From positions 6,430,103 through 6,494,102 of the forward strand of contig JABAKD010000002.1 of NCBI GenBank assembly GCA_012845835.1: DNA of 64,000 nucleotides. Direction: 5' to 3'. Shown piece by piece: positions 12,870-26,869 of this stretch. Within the stretch, counting starts at the first letter, position 1. Each line of letters begins with the position of its first letter. Made by a program: the position numbers and the translations under genes. The stretch is from Undaria pinnatifida (Eukaryota; Sar; Phaeophyceae; Laminariales; Alariaceae). Under the pieces are notes generated by a model. The model saw only the letters and a list, made by a program, of their open reading frames with translations, was not told the DNA's origin and did no database searches.

Positions 12870-13060
12870 GGCACCAGCACCAGCAGCCGCAACAACAACA
12901 GCAGCAACAACAACAAAAACGCATTTCCAGCGATACCACTAGTACCACCAACGCCAAGATCAACACCAACACAAACGCTAACACAAACACTAACACCAAC
13001 AACAGCATCAGCACTTTTGCACCACCACGACCACCACCCGGCACCAGCAGAGTCACCAGG
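12870..13060. repeat. CAG/CAA and ACCAAC-rich simple repeat
   Basis: Mixed trinucleotide runs (cagcagccgcaacaacaac) grade into imperfect ACCAAC/ACAAAC hexamers. ORFs on both strands here are poly-Asn/Thr or poly-Cys/Leu artefacts of the repeat. Confidence 0.75.
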
Positions 13061-13829
13061 GCCGGCGGTTTCCAGATCTAGCATAATTGTAGCTGGGTGA
13101 TTCTGCGGTACACCGCCAAATATATAAGATCGCTCTGTTTCATAGTGTAGCTAGAGTTGGAAACACCGTAGCCGTGTTTTTTCGGTGGCATCACCCCGGC
13201 TTTAGTAGAGCGTGGTGCACCTGACGGGGCAGCAATTAAGCACCGCGATCGACAGGTCCAAAGTTTTTCAGTTTCGGTTTGTCGTCGTCATACAACATGG
13301 CCTTTGTGCGGACTAGCGAAACCCCATCGCGGGAATGGTTCACCACCGCTTCCTTTGACCTCGCGATCGGTAATTGTCTGCATAGACAACCGACGAAACT
13401 TCGGGGTTTTCCCCGTCGCTCGAATGGTCGCATTGCTGTTGTCCTGCCGGACTTTATACGCGCAATCGTTCCCAATTCGAGTTTGGCGCGCTGTGGTCTA
13501 GGCGTGGTTCCTAGAATTCCCGACATTGATACAGCGTGGGCTGGCGACCCAAACCTGTTTCGTCGGAGGAAGATAAAATGAAAGAGGTACCGGATACCGA
13601 ATTCATTTCGTAGCATTTAACAGTTGGAATATGAGTATATGCTATCTGCTAGGCACTCCATGGCGTGTGTATCGACACCCGTGAGGACACCAGCATCCCC
13701 ACCAGTCAATAAATATTGCCTCGCCGACAGATACGCGCCGTCATCGAAGGGTTTCATACCCGATCTTGTGTGCAAAGTTGGCCTGGCGTACACACGGATA
13801 GACTACGGTGACCGCAGTATGCGTGCATG
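13061..13829. other. no gene identified; overlapping antisense ORFs
   Basis: Overlapping ORFs of 100 codons (+, 13279-13581) and 126 codons (-, 13236-13616) cover the same bases. Neither has a recognisable domain, and at most one could be real. Confidence 0.3.
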
Positions 13830-14860
13830 GGGTTCAAACCTCAATGTGTACACACGGTCATCGTAGGGAATACACCCCCTATCGATTCGGTACCGCCGCT
13901 TACGTGCGATCCTCCATTAGGTATACCCCTGACCAGCCCTTTATCGGATGCCTGTCGTATGTACTGCTAGGAAACGTCTAGCTCCGCAGTAGATGTATAC
14001 CTCGTAATGGTTCAACCTCGTCATGCAGGCTTGATCATCCAAGGATCCCCCCCCCTATTGTTCGGTACCGACTCGTAAGCACGATCACCCAAGAGGATAG
14101 ATCCCTGATTGTGTATGCCACGGTGGCCTAGCGAATATACGCCTGGCGTATGTACACTGCTAGGAAAAGTCTAGCTCAGCAGATATATACCTCGTACTGG
14201 TTCAACCTCGTCGTACAGGCTTGATCTTCCAAGGGTCACCCCCCCCATTGTTTCGGTATCGACCCGCAAGCACGATTACCCAACGGTTACACCCCCGACT
14301 GCGCCTGCCACAGTTGCTTGGCGAATACACGGCTAGCCACGGCCACCGTGGTATATATTTTCAGTAGGGTTCCAACGCTGATGTGCGAACTATTTGAGCC
14401 AAGGGTACATCACCCAGCCTGTCTGGATCGGATGATAGACGATTACACGACTAGCATACGGCCGACGCGATACATGTGGGGTTCAGACCCTGGTGCACAC
14501 ACACGTGATTATTCAAGAGTGCCGCCGATCATGTCATAACGCGCACACACCAATATTCGAGAGAATCCCCGATTGTTTCCGGTCAAACCCGACGTGCACA
14601 CGAGATCATTCAAGGGTTACACCAACGGCTATGATTACTAGGTTTAAACCCCGAAGTGCCCACGGTAACATCTCAGGGTTAAACCCCCGAGTTTGTCCAC
14701 ATCGATTGAACGGCGAGCATGCACGGTTAGCATACGGCTACCGCAATAGATTTATAAGGTTCCAACCCCGACGCGCACACACGATCATCGAAGGGTTACG
14801 CCCCGACAATTTCCGTGACGGCAACCTGGCCATGCGACCCGAGTCTGCCAACAAGGTTAG
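13830..14860. repeat. degenerate tandem array with GGTTCAAACC-like boxes
   Basis: Higher-order units of roughly 190-200 bp are visible: ctgctaggaaa recurs at about 13963 and 14158, each followed by cgtctagctc-like sequence and 'ggttcaacctcgtc'. A shorter motif, cacgatcat-caagggttacaccccc, recurs many times, and boxes such as ggttcaaacc, ggttcagacc and ggttccaacc are spaced through it. An isolated related motif lies at 15541-15570. The 224-codon ORF crossing the array is probably a repeat artefact. Confidence 0.65.
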
Positions 14861-17800
14861 TTTCCTAAGGTACGGGCACCCCCCAGATGCTGGTTTGTTT
14901 TTACACTATCTTGTATCTTTTAACTTTGCTTGCGTTGGTAGTTCGGCGGCGTATAAATACAAGAGTGATATAGGTTTGAACATCGCCATACACACAAGAG
15001 AAGCAAAGTGGTTCACTCGTGATCCCTTTTGTCATTGGCTGATTGGCATTTCGGCCGGAACAAGTAAGCAGGATTCTGCGCGGCAGACCACATGGAGTTG
15101 CATTCCCCAGTTTTTGGCCGGTACAACGGCAGCTTGGGTAGGATCCCAGTCATACGTAGACACTTGATTATCGACGTGTTCCACCCCCGATCAACCTGGT
15201 GACGGTGGCCTGCCACGGGAGGCACGGGCACGTGCGCGGGGTATAATCCCTGGTTGCATGGGCAAACGATCTTTCGCGCGAAGAATTTCGTCCACGGCTG
15301 TTCTGCACTATACCGTCTACTACAGCAAGTAGGCAGAGTTTAACGCCCGCACAGAACGAGTGTGATTATACCCGATGTACACCACGTATAGAAATGTAGA
15401 TACGTGTTTTACGGTGTTAGTGCATAGCCGACGGCATATAACGTGCGAATTGAAAACGGTTTCAAACTCGTCCGCTAAAGGCTCCTGAACCCAAACAGGG
15501 CGTGTGAGCACCACGATCGTACGGTTACCTCAACTACTACAGGGTTACACCCCCTATCGGTGCTGGACCATTACGATTAATTAGCAACATGGCCATCTTG
15601 GTTCAACTCCTTGGTTACCCAGACAACGAACAAAAGGATCAACATTCAGGCCACCGGTTTCCCTTCCCACCCCCGGTACAGACGGCCGCAGTTGCACCAT
15701 TAGGTTTGCACCCGGCGCTCGACGTGATACGGGACGAGGACGGCGTGTTTCTTAGTACGACCTGGTTAAACTATTAGTGGAGTCTACGAAAACAACAATG
15801 GGCCGCAACCCTTGGCCCGGTAGGAAGACCGTGAACGATATCATTACCCCCGGAGAAGGCACGGTGGCATCGTGCGTGAACTGATCGATCGTCGGGTTCC
15901 CCATGGGGCGTCTTCCGTGCGGGGGGTTTAAAAAGGGGTCCACGAGACGAACTGTGCGATATGGCGCATTGGTCGAAGAATATGTGTCAGGAGCACTGCT
16001 GGGGCCGGGTTCGGGGGCAAAGTGCTGTCCAGGGTTGTGGTTGCAGGTAGCCCCGGCCGAGGGAGCAGCAATACACAATAGGCCCCACCATCGATCGCCG
16101 GGATGCGGTAAGGCGACTCTGTTCCAACTGAGCAATCCTTGAACCGAATGATTTCATAGCGCGAAGGATGTCCATGGGCCCGTGGCGGCTGCCCTGGGGC
16201 CACTACGGACCGCACCTGACCCATACCGGCGTCGTCTGGGAGCGCTAGCCCGTGATTGGCGGGAACCGAAAAGCAGGAGTCGTTTCGAAGTCGCCCGCCA
16301 AGATGAAATAACAAAAGTGTCAATCCGCGATTACGGACGACACAACACACCTCGGCACAGACGCATCAGAACAAGACACCGGGGAATCGTCATCTGGAAG
16401 AAATCTGCCTGAACTGTCGCTGCGCGGGACGGGACCGTTAATAGCTTTACCCAACGCACGCGTGGAAAACTTCTGCAGGTGGCGCTAGTTAGCCGGCCCT
16501 CGGCTGGACGCGCGCACCAGCGCCTTCGGACCGAGCGTTCAAAAGGGCCGCGGCCGGATTGGCGGAACGGAGACTATAGGCACGGTTGAACGCACACCAC
16601 GTATGAGTTATTTGTTGTATTTTCGTCCTGTATATTATGGGCAATGTGCGTCCGAGAGGGTATTTCATAGAGGTATCTCGGAAACAGTCTGGGGAAGGGC
16701 CGTAAACTACGGTGTCAGGTATCATGGTGGATGACAACAATGGTGCGGAGTAAATAGTACTGGCAGAGAATGTGTTCAAAAGAATGTTTCACAACGATGC
16801 AGTAATGAGTGATAGAGAGTGGAAGTTTGACCCTTAATCAGATGACGGGCTATAAAAAAACGAAAATATACAAAACCAAACGGAATGAAACGCAGCATTG
16901 ACGCAGTTCCAAGTTCCAAGCCAAGTTCCAAGCGCGTACACGTTGACGCACTTTCAAAGTTTATCCGTGGTGTCACACGCAGTACGCGCGCACGCTCACA
17001 CGCAGGTGCTTTCTGCCTTACCGGCGCGATCCGCATGCGCGCGTGGCCACCCGCCCCATACATTCTACCAGCGACATTTTCCGGGCTCGTCAGAGTTAGC
17101 CTACACGTTTTGTCATCAACCGCTCCACGTCTTACCCCAGGCAGATACCGTACACGCAGATATGTAATAGTTGATTGAAGATCAGCCCAGACTCTCGTTG
17201 TAACTGATTGACACTACGTATGCGATGTCTCTCGGTGGGTGCGTCTTGTCACAGTTGCATCGCTACTAGGTATGTTTTAAACTGAGACATATGTCGTTTG
17301 TACCACACCCCCGCAAGTCTGCGTACGTAAGCTATAGTAGACAGTAGAACATACCAGCTTACATCAACAACTTTGCCATGTCACGCACAATGAGTACCCG
17401 CCGACCTATGGCGCTCAAACCTAACGTAAAGGCGCCAAGCAGTAGGAGCTGTGTTCCTAACGACCTAGTTATGTCCGCTCATGATGAAAGCTGGATGAAG
17501 GCGCTCAACAAGCCGAACGTAGAGTTCTTGTCGACTATAGCAGACGTAGAACGATATTCGTCAGACGGAAGCCGAGCCTGCGTGCAATGGGCAGCACGCG
17601 TGCACGATGTCCGAAAGAATGGAGCGGATTGTGTCTTAGGGACCGCGTGGACTACAAAGTACGAATTTTACTCGTCGAGGATAATCGGTACCTCGGTATT
17701 CTATGCAGTTCGAACACCACGTCGTTTCGGGCCCCGATAGAGAAGCTCCACAAACATGATGATCAAACATGGTGATATAATCTTCGTCATCCCAGTGGCA

Positions 17801-19500
17801 CGATCTGGTAGCGGTGCCGAATTGTGAGTTGTCAACGGATTGGATGTTCTCTCATGAGTGGACAAAAATCTCAACATATGAATGGAAGGTGTATTCGCGA
17901 GACGTCCAACGTGTTGACACAGTGCTGTCGAGCACACCCGAGACGGCCTGGATGCGCGCAGCAGGTGATGTACGTCAACAGCCGCGCCGTGGTAGGCGCG
18001 GCCAAAAAGTAAACCGCTGAAACCGCAGTAACCCGGTTTGCTGGACGGGCTATTCGAGCTGCAGGTTGACCAGGGATTCCGGCTGTCCCCGCCGTAAATT
18101 TCAACAGCAGACAGACAGTCGGCCGACGCCATCACTAGTCCGGAGCGGTACGAGATAGTCCGTCTTTGACCGGCGATGTCCCAACAGGTAAGGGTGTTTA
18201 GGTTGGCATTGTAAGGAAGAGCCGGCTAACAGCGGGATCGCCAGGAACGGGACAACATTGCCGTGTTACTTCGGGCGCGAATGTCAAAGGAGCGGTGTTG
18301 GATGACTACAACGGACGTTGGCGTTTTCGGGTGGCTCTATCCGCTAGACTCGCACGAGAACGGCAACAAATTGATGTATGCCCAGGTGTGCCAGACGATG
18401 GGGTTAGGCAGTAGCACGCAAAGAAGACCAGCGGACAAGTGTAGGAAGCGGTACGGAGCAGCTTCTTTTGATAAGGGACAGGTTTCGAAGGTGCAAAATG
18501 GTTCTATATAAGAGCGTCGCGAGAATAATGATTGGGATTTCATTGGCCAACGACGAGCACTATTTGCGGCGGGTTACCCGTCGAAATTCAGCTATTTGAT
18601 TTTCGACAAGAATTACCAGCAATGGATCGCTCAACGTGTACGCCAAAATTTTGCTGTCATGCCAACAGCGAAGTATGAAGAGGGAGTGAGGGCAGGGACA
18701 TCTGCGTTCGCTCGCGGATTGATCTGAAAATGATCGACCTTGTTTGGTGCGTGCAAAACAAGTACTAACGACGTATAAGAGATCCAAATTGATTACCAGG
18801 GCCGTGACAAAATCACTTCGATCCTCATGAAACTGGGGCTGCTGGACCTGTAATGCGAGAGCCGGTGAAAATAGGCCGCGCCGAAGTGCCAGTGGAGGCC
18901 TGCTCGTCGAACATACAGTAGCCAAATACCCCTGCACTCTTAGTTCTAAGAGGCAACAAAAGGGTGTCGGTGGAACAAGCGCCCCCGCTGGTGGCGCGCC
19001 TAATGTAATGGTTGGCTATATACATGCGACGAAGCGCGGTTACCCTACCGAGATCGTCAAAACGCTTAGCGATCATCCCGGAGGTAGAGATTCTGTTGCG
19101 TTCCATTCCACAGGATGAAAAATTGTTTCGAACTGGTCAGGCCAAGGTGTATGTGAACCGAGCGCGTTAGGAGGATTTATCTTGTTCCCGAGCGTCCTTG
19201 AAACTGTATGTTTAGGGGAATGTGTCGGAGATGATCTTGAACCCCTTGGCGTACTTGCGAGCAGCAGGTATGGAGAACTTTGCACTTGTTCCGACTAGGG
19301 CAAAAATCTAACCACTTCATGGATGGCGCGGTGATGGACGTTACAATGGAATACGCCGGATGGAGGTATGCGGCCGTAGCCGGCAGATACAGAGGAGTGG
19401 CGGCATATTCAGCGACGTCAAGGCAAGGCAAGCGCAACGTGATATACGGAGTTGATAGACACAGATGAATTATCACTGTCGGAGGGGTTTGTGGAGTCGT
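14861..19500. other. no gene identified; GC-rich unassigned stretch
   Basis: Many ORFs of 60-144 codons occur on both strands. The longest + ORF without an antisense rival is 17378-17740 (120 codons). I searched by eye for copia, gypsy and LINE signatures (YVDD, integrase, RNase H endings) and found none. It may be decayed mobile DNA, but I cannot name a class. Confidence 0.3.
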
Positions 19501-22500
19501 TACAAGCGACCTCTCGGGCGATCAACTGCACCCGATCAACTGCAGCCGAACCCCAATGGGGGGCTCGGATAGGAGTGGGGGGATAATCAGGAAGATAATC
19601 AACCCTCTTTCAAAATTCGGCACAAATGAGCGAAAACATTGAATTAATGGCGAAAGGGCAACACGTAGGTGTGATATCATGCCCCGCATAAAGGGCCCAT
19701 TGATCCCAAACTTTATACGACAGTAATCTGAAACCACAAAATGGGACGCCAGCCATTAGGGCGTCCCCTTCTTGAGTACTCCTCCTGATGTTACCGTGAG
19801 AATGAGCCCCGTGAGCCCTCTCAGTGGTCGAATTCGATATCCGATTGCAGCACAACAAGCACGAAGAAGTCTGAATAAAAACAGGCCATCCCGACCTCCC
19901 ATCGATCGCGGCAGGGTGGGTCGCCGACAACGGCATCACTTTCGTTAGTGCTTATTTTATCGGGGTACCTGCTCTCTGCGACGAGGTGCGGTGTTTATTG
20001 TCATATAATCAACGCAGCAGTAGTAACATCGGGTGAGAGTCTCTATCTGGTCGCAGCAGAGAGGCCTCAATGATCCCGTACTATGTTCAAATAAATATAC
20101 TTCACAGTGCTACAACAATAGCTCGGCCATTGCCGTCAGTCCTCGTATTAGTAGTGCTGGGGCCTACTGTACTGCGGCTAATACCAGGTATTTTGCCGTG
20201 AGCATCCTCATGCGGCAAGTACTGGCAGTACTCAATATTCTCCATAGAATATTCAAGTTTCGCTCTCAAAGTGTCAAGTATACTGCAAGAACCTGTGCGA
20301 TTTTTTAGGGATTTACTACCTGTACGCTACAGCAGTACGAGTATGTACACGGAGGATCACACAACATTACTGCTGCGACACGGATTCTTGTTCGTCTTGC
20401 GTCGCTTTAAGCATCCTAGTTGGGCATTTGACAAAGGCTACGGTAGGCCCGTTTCCAGTGTTGTGTTTGAGCCAGTCGCACGAGTGACTCTGTACCTCAC
20501 GGATGAAAATGGTTTAGGCACTTGTTTTGGAGCACCTTAGGTTACCTTTTTGCATAGCGGATCGATTTCGTCAATAGAAAACATGAAGAAAACGTAAGAT
20601 CGCAAAATAAGATGGGGGTTACTCGCGCGAGTGACCCCTAGCCACTGAAATTCAAGGCCCAAAAAGGGACCCCCCTACCGTAGCCTGGGTCATTTGTATA
20701 ACTGTGTTACATATCGTTTGGACTATGTCCACCCTCCAATAGCGCCCAAGACTTACAGATCAAGAACTGTGTACGACCTACTTGCGGCACTTACTTGTAC
20801 ACTATTCTCTCGTAAAGCTATCAAGGGGACTATCGCCAATTCCATGTGTGGCACATACGGCTGGATAACTCGTTGATATGTCAGTTGCAAAATATGGGCT
20901 CTCCGCCCTTGGAGTGGATAGGCGTGCTCTAATACCTTGTGTGTAGACTACGCACAGCTGTGCACGTGAACTATGTTCAAGACCTCGGCAGGCTGTATAC
21001 TCAGCAACGGGAGCTCTAGCTGCAAGAATCCAAGAGCGTCGGCAGCAGTAGAGGCAGCAGCAGCAGATACAACATAATCAAAGCTCAGCAGTCGTGCAAA
21101 CAGTAGCAGTATCGGAGAGGTATTAGTTCGATTTTTGTCAACATGATATATACCGCGATAGATTCGTATATCCGAGCAACCCTGTTTGAATGATCATTGT
21201 GAAAGAAAAATGACTGGACGCCCGTTTATTAATAGTCATTGCTTTCTTGCACGTCGTCCCCGACACAACCCGACCCCAACCACACCCTTAACCTTAGCCT
21301 TAAACCTCTCATTAACCCAAATATCTTTGAGAGGGGCTCGAGGTCAGCAAAGGTGGTTCCGCAGCTGTGCCGGAGTTTTCGTAGGCGTTTTTCCAAACGT
21401 CACCGGCCAGCCCAAAGGAAGCCCTCCAGCGGTCAAACAACGGGCGTTAAGTACTTGTTTCTTAAGCTGATGATGCAAATGGGTGCTGTGGCATATCCGT
21501 GGTACTCCACAACGTCTTAATGGCGTGTATTAGTCGGGAATCCTCTATTATATTTTGAACGTCTGGCCACCGCTCAGATCACCACGATGGCTGCGGCCGG
21601 CGCTCGCGGGGAGCTGTCGGTCGGAGAGCACTCACCCGAAGAGTCGCGCTAAATGTCACCTCGTGCGAGGAATGTGACTCAAGCAACGCACTAGGTCATT
21701 GACAGGACAGACGTGTGCTGGGTTTCTGACGCCGAGGCACCGCACGTGTATCGGCACGTGAAGTGGGAGGATTGGCGGCGTCGACAAGTGGGCCTTAGGC
21801 TAGGGTGTGCGCCGACGAACACATCACGTGGGCTAACAGCCGGTAGGGAGAGATCTGAATTTGGACCAATACTTGGCTGTGTCTGAGAAACATCACTGGT
21901 GCATTTACAAAGGGGTTCCACGGACGTCCTGGACGGTCGACGTTCGCGGGTTCGCTGGATACCTTAACGTTGCCGTTGTGGCGAAATATCGAAGTGAGAC
22001 TTGATCTCAAGAGTCGAGGCTGTACTTCCGACTCCACAATGCAGATGGTGCGTAAGGCTGACTGTTGTGCGGATGCCTGTACGTACATTGGACCTACCGT
22101 TCCCGGCAAACTTACAGCTGCTATATAGCTGCTGCTGAGTCTTGTCTTCTTCATGTCAGTGGTCAGAACGCGCTTCTCATCATTTGCACTCCGACACATA
22201 CAATATGTGAAAAATCAAACAAGAACAAAAACATTTTTTTTTTTTTTGTCAACTTGAGGTTCGGGGGGAATAATAACGCAACCCGCCACGTACTGTTTAT
22301 GTCGAAGTCCACCTAGACATTTCCCTCGGTCGAGGAGGACATGGGTCCATCTTCCCAAACATTAAGCATATTAGTGTGAACAGCATTCTTTACCCTTCGT
22401 CCCTCAGGATCCTCATGCATGCAGCCAACCAGGTGGCCTTGCCTCAACGTTTCTTCTGGAGTTGCCTCCCGCGGTGGTCTCCGTCCCAAGCTCTCGTCGT

Positions 22501-24710
22501 TCGTTATACTCAGAATATCTACACTGCATGTTCTAATCTATCATGCCGTATGTCCTTATCGTGCAAGGACGCAATGAAACCAAGCTGGCATGGATCTGTT
22601 AGAGATGCGAATCTTGTATTTTTTCGTCTTGGAGTTCAAACTCGCATAAGCAGTCACTTCCTACAGCGGCACCGGAAGGGTGTCCGACGGTCCGTGGGGG
22701 GGGCGGGGGGGAGTGCGGAGAACGCATTTGAAGAAGTACAAGTGAAGCAAGGGACTGGATAACTGACAGGACAGCCGTTTCACGTCGAGGCCACGTACGG
22801 GCGCGTGTGGGCGGGCAGAGCTGACCCACGACGCTGACCGACGAACAACCCTCGCTGAAAGGCGGCCAGTGGAGGGGGTGTTCCGCGAGGAAATCAAGTG
22901 CCAGCTGCTATGATAGAAACATGTGTACTTCAATTTCCATTAATCGCCACTTGTGCCGCCCCATCGCCACACGACGAAGACGACCTCCATGTATCACGAA
23001 GCATACGGTATCTCAGTAGGGCGATCACTACGGAGGCATCGTACGAGGTTGCGTGCAGACAGTGTTGCAAATTGTACCAACCGGGGCACCCGTTCCTCCC
23101 CCCTGCAGTGCTCAACTTAGGGTGTAGCTTAAAACCACTGCAAGGGACGCCTCTGGTAATCCGTTACAGTTCAAGTTCTGTATATATTGCCTTTTTCGGT
23201 CCCCATTAAACCCGCCAGTCCGTTGTTTATAGTAGTATGAAACGCGAGAATTTGCACAAAACCCCCAAAAAACCGTACGCGGTTAGCCTGAATCCCGCAT
23301 GGCCAAACCTTTGAAAAACATCAACAGTACGGGCAACGGGCGACTGTACGTTGTAGGGTCTCTCAAAGGCAGAAGCCACACCCGAAAAAAACTGAAATTT
23401 CTTTCCCGTTCACTTTTGTAGCACGGTCTTCATGGTCAACCACAGCCAAATGTGATTGCTTGGTTTTCCTAAACACCAGCGTCGTTACGAACGGTACGCC
23501 GATTCACCAGAAAGGCGAGCGCATCACTTCTTAGCGGAAGCATTGTACCACCTCGCAAGGTTGACCCCCATGGAAAAGTTTGATAACCTTTCTACTGGTG
23601 TCCAAATTCTTCCATTTCCCGTGTACTCCAGTCCCCCCTGCGCTTCGTGATGTTGGGCCAGGTTAACCTGCAACGGGTACCAGCGTTGGCATGGCGAGAG
23701 AAACGGGTTGAACTCCACTCAATCGCCTTACAGATTCACGGAGTAAATAGCTTCAAGTATGTTTGGGAGCGAAGAAGGGATAAACTTATTTCGCAGGTAG
23801 GCGGACACCAATGGTAAATCGGCTTGGGAATCACTCTGTTATATTCTATCTAAACTCTGGTTAAGTCAGGGGTCTATGTTCAGCAGCTCTCTATCCTGAC
23901 CTAGGGCTATCTGGCTAGGACATACCGAGTTTCGTTATTCGATGAATTTTGTTCCCCCTCGGTTTTGAAGGTGGGCCCACGAAAGAAAATTATCATTGTC
24001 ATCGCAGGAGTTTGAGTATTATCACGCAGGTTCGCGTTTTAGTTCTTCAAATAGCAATAACACTGCGGTTCCCGCTCTGCTGTGCACAACCTGCGGTTGG
24101 TGAATGCAAATCTGCCTTCAAGTACAATATCAACGACGGCGCGCAGCAGCGCTCCGTCGAGCTCTGATTTTTGCCCGGCACACATATTTCAGCGATTCAG
24201 CGCACACCCGATGGCCTGGCTTTAAGCAACCTCGACTGAACCTTAACTAGGTTTCAGGGCTTGCTCTTGCGTCTTTGCGCAGGCAACTGCCGGTAGGGAT
24301 ATGTGCCTCCGAGAGTACAACTTCATTTATAACGTGACCCGTGACTGTCCGCCGACACAGTATCTGCTACTAAAGTTCACTTGAAATACTACAGATGGAG
24401 TTACTACTCAACCGTATGAAACAAGTTCTAAATTAACCCCGTATAAACACCTCATAGGTCGAATCTGGGACGAATCGGGTCTTGTTAACCTTGTAGCGAG
24501 AGCCAGAACCAGTCGAGTTATTACAACGTGGGTGGCCGTGTCATACGTCCCATTCTTTTTGCTATCGGACATTTTCCCTACTGCAGCAGCCTGGGCTGCC
24601 ATGAGTTGCAGATGATGCACTCGTCACTTTGGATTCGACCTCTTCTATACTCACGAGTCATCCCACGGTAGGCGTTGCAGAGTTTGGGCCAAAACGTCCC
24701 TGGGCGATTG
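19501..24710. other. no gene identified
   Basis: The region contains a 24-bp near-perfect palindrome (20615-20638), a CAG-rich patch (21040-21070), weak CCCTAA-like runs (about 21270-21310), a T tract (22233-22247) and a short G/C run (22694-22712). ORFs are short and motif-free. Confidence 0.35.
20615..20638. repeat. 24-bp palindrome
   Basis: Arms GGGGTTACTCGC and GCGAGTGACCCC are complementary except for one base, with no loop. It would extrude as a short cruciform or be a protein site. Nothing around it explains it. Confidence 0.5.
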
Positions 24711-24730
24711 AGCTCCTCATGTGAGGAACT
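24711..24730. repeat. recurrent palindrome CTCCTCATGTGAGG, copy 1
   Basis: AGCTCCTCATGTGAGGAACT is a near-perfect palindrome. Related copies lie at 24849-24868, 55089-55107 and 56101-56115, with half-sites at about 52844 and 8401. Confidence 0.5.
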
Positions 24731-24848
24731 GCCCGTTAATAATGATGTAATTTCACGAGTACACATACTTTTTTGGGACTAAGGCATAGAAGCTTGGTCG
24801 GGTTGTGCGAACGAATGCATTCGATTTTTTTTTTCAAGTGAGATATTG

Positions 24849-24868
24849 AGCTCCTCATGCGAGGAACT
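24849..24868. repeat. recurrent palindrome, copy 2
   Basis: AGCTCCTCATGCGAGGAACT, 138 bp from copy 1. The flanking sequences of the two copies do not match, so the conserved unit is the palindrome itself. Confidence 0.5.
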
Positions 24869-26869
24869 CGGGAACTTTCTGCCGCACCCATACCGTGGGA
24901 CGGTTCTCACAAAGGTGCGTATCACGCGCGAGGTGGTACGTTTTGTGGTCAAACACTCTAACTCGGGTCCAGAATGGTACGTCGATGACGCCGACGAATA
25001 CAAGATGCGGATTGAAACTGAATGAAGTATCTGTAGATGACGCGAGCCTGCCCCGCTTGGCATGAACTGGTAGTGCGGCAGCAGGAAGGCAGGAACACGT
25101 AGTTAAATGCCAGAAGCACATCCGAGTTCTTCATGTATAGACTATATCGTTATCTGCATGCATACTCTGGCGGTCGGGTGTCGCGTGCAGTACTCTACCT
25201 AACTACAGTGTATTTGTTTTGCGCTGAATCCGATTATTCAATGTAAAATTTCGGCTGGACGAGGCCTTCGGCCTCGGGGCAGGTGGCCTTTGCCCAAGCT
25301 ACACTCTGCCCTGAGTGCGTCGTCAGCGCGGTGCCCGTCCCTGGGATTGCAATTACCGTGCAAACAATATGAAATTCGTCGAATTTACGGCTGGCGTCCC
25401 TGATAAATTTTTATAATTACACATCTTCGCTTAAAGGGCGGGTAGGAATATCGGAACACTTTTGTGCCCATTTCCCTGTTCCTGCAGGGAGGCTAGGCTT
25501 GAACGGAATGACCGGCGATTTCGCTCATTCTTCTAGTGATTCGCACCACCTGCTGGAACCATTCCTTGTTCCACACATGGGGCTGTCCCATCAGGTAGCG
25601 ATTTTACTACAGTAGTTATTTACGCTGCCGCACTTGTTTGAATGTAAGTATTGGTTTGAATGCGGCCTGCCTTCCCAGTCCTCGGCGCTACTTAAACGCC
25701 CTTGTGTTATGTTCGCGGTCCCATTTTTAACCTACCGGGGCGCTGCGTTGTCTCACTCAAACTAACTTTTACGTACTGACTGGTACAAATTGAGGGAAAT
25801 TCGGCTTAAACGCGGAGGAACTGCTTCAAATGCCGAAGGCAGTGGCAAATAAATATCTGGCGGCCACGACATCGACGTCTTGATGGCCCATGGTACGATA
25901 GAGGTGCACCACTTTTTTTTTTAGATTCCTTGCTTTGGAAGGTTTAAGACCTCTCCCAAATCTTTGTTTCAGAGAATTACTGAAACTGCTACCGGAGGAA
26001 AAATCCAATGGCTTAATTAATAAGTACACAACGAGAATCATGCCAAAAACAGGTGCCTTTCCGACATGTTTTTGGGTAAGGAGCCCCCGTCATTCAGGAC
26101 ACAAATTGCAAAAAATGTGCTGCCTCGATCGTAACACGCGACCCTGTTGTAGTTTCAGCGCTTGGGAACTGCTTACGCTTGGCTGATACCACGCAGTGCG
26201 TGGCTACTGTCTCCGTCTTCCGGCCTCCCATCTTCGTATTCGCGCCTGCTTCCGTACCCCGCATTGACTTGATCACAAGTGAGTCCTACGCGAAAGGTGT
26301 ACGTACAGAGGTGGTCTAAGAGACACATGGTAGGAGTCAATCATCGTTGGTTCAACTCGTGTACCTCGCATTTGAAAACCAAAATTCCCCTCCACGGAAA
26401 AGATGAGGGACACACTCTGTCTCACATAAGGACTTGTTCCTGTGACGTGCTGTGACCAGAGAGAACATTGGTTTCTTGCGTGATGGCGGCTGAAGTGCTT
26501 TAATTCAGAGGTAGATAACAACATTGCATCTATTTAAGGATGGTTCGGTTGAGCCAAGGATGCGTGGAGTTTGAAGGCCAGGCGGGGCTCAGCCAGAGAC
26601 AAGTACAGATACAGCGGCAAGCCCTTATCCCTCATGCAGGACCCGTAATAGTTGGCTATCATTTTCAGCGATTCCATTATTCCATAGAAATACTACACCA
26701 GCCGCCATCATGTCCAAAGAAACTGCTAATCGACACGTATAATAACTGTATCTTGGTCTACATTTGTCGTGAACACGTCAAAACCTACTTGTTCTAACAC
26801 TCAAATTCTTCCCGCAACAAAAAAAAGAGCATCTGCGACATAACCTTCGCACGTCATTATCTTTCTAGC
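24869..26869. other. no gene identified
   Basis: ORFs of up to 94 codons occur on both strands, with no motif. The phrase gctgcctcgatcgtaacacg (26118) recurs near 55371 as gctgcctcgatcgtagcacg, which is of unknown significance. Confidence 0.35.

Noticed and set aside
10819-14860. Possible CRISPR arrays
   Set aside because: Repeats are long, adjoining and degenerate with no unique spacers and no cas genes, and the DNA is eukaryotic.
14493-15167. 224-codon + ORF
   Set aside because: It starts within the degenerate tandem array and has no domain; the openness follows from the repeat.
15580-19500. Degenerate copia-like retrotransposon
   Set aside because: I looked for YVDD, KARLVAKG-like and TKHID-like motifs in six frames and found none; composition alone is not enough.
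26118-26137. Phrase gctgcctcgatcgtaacacg repeated near 55371 and 55689
   Set aside because: Three short partial matches without shared flanks; chance cannot be excluded.
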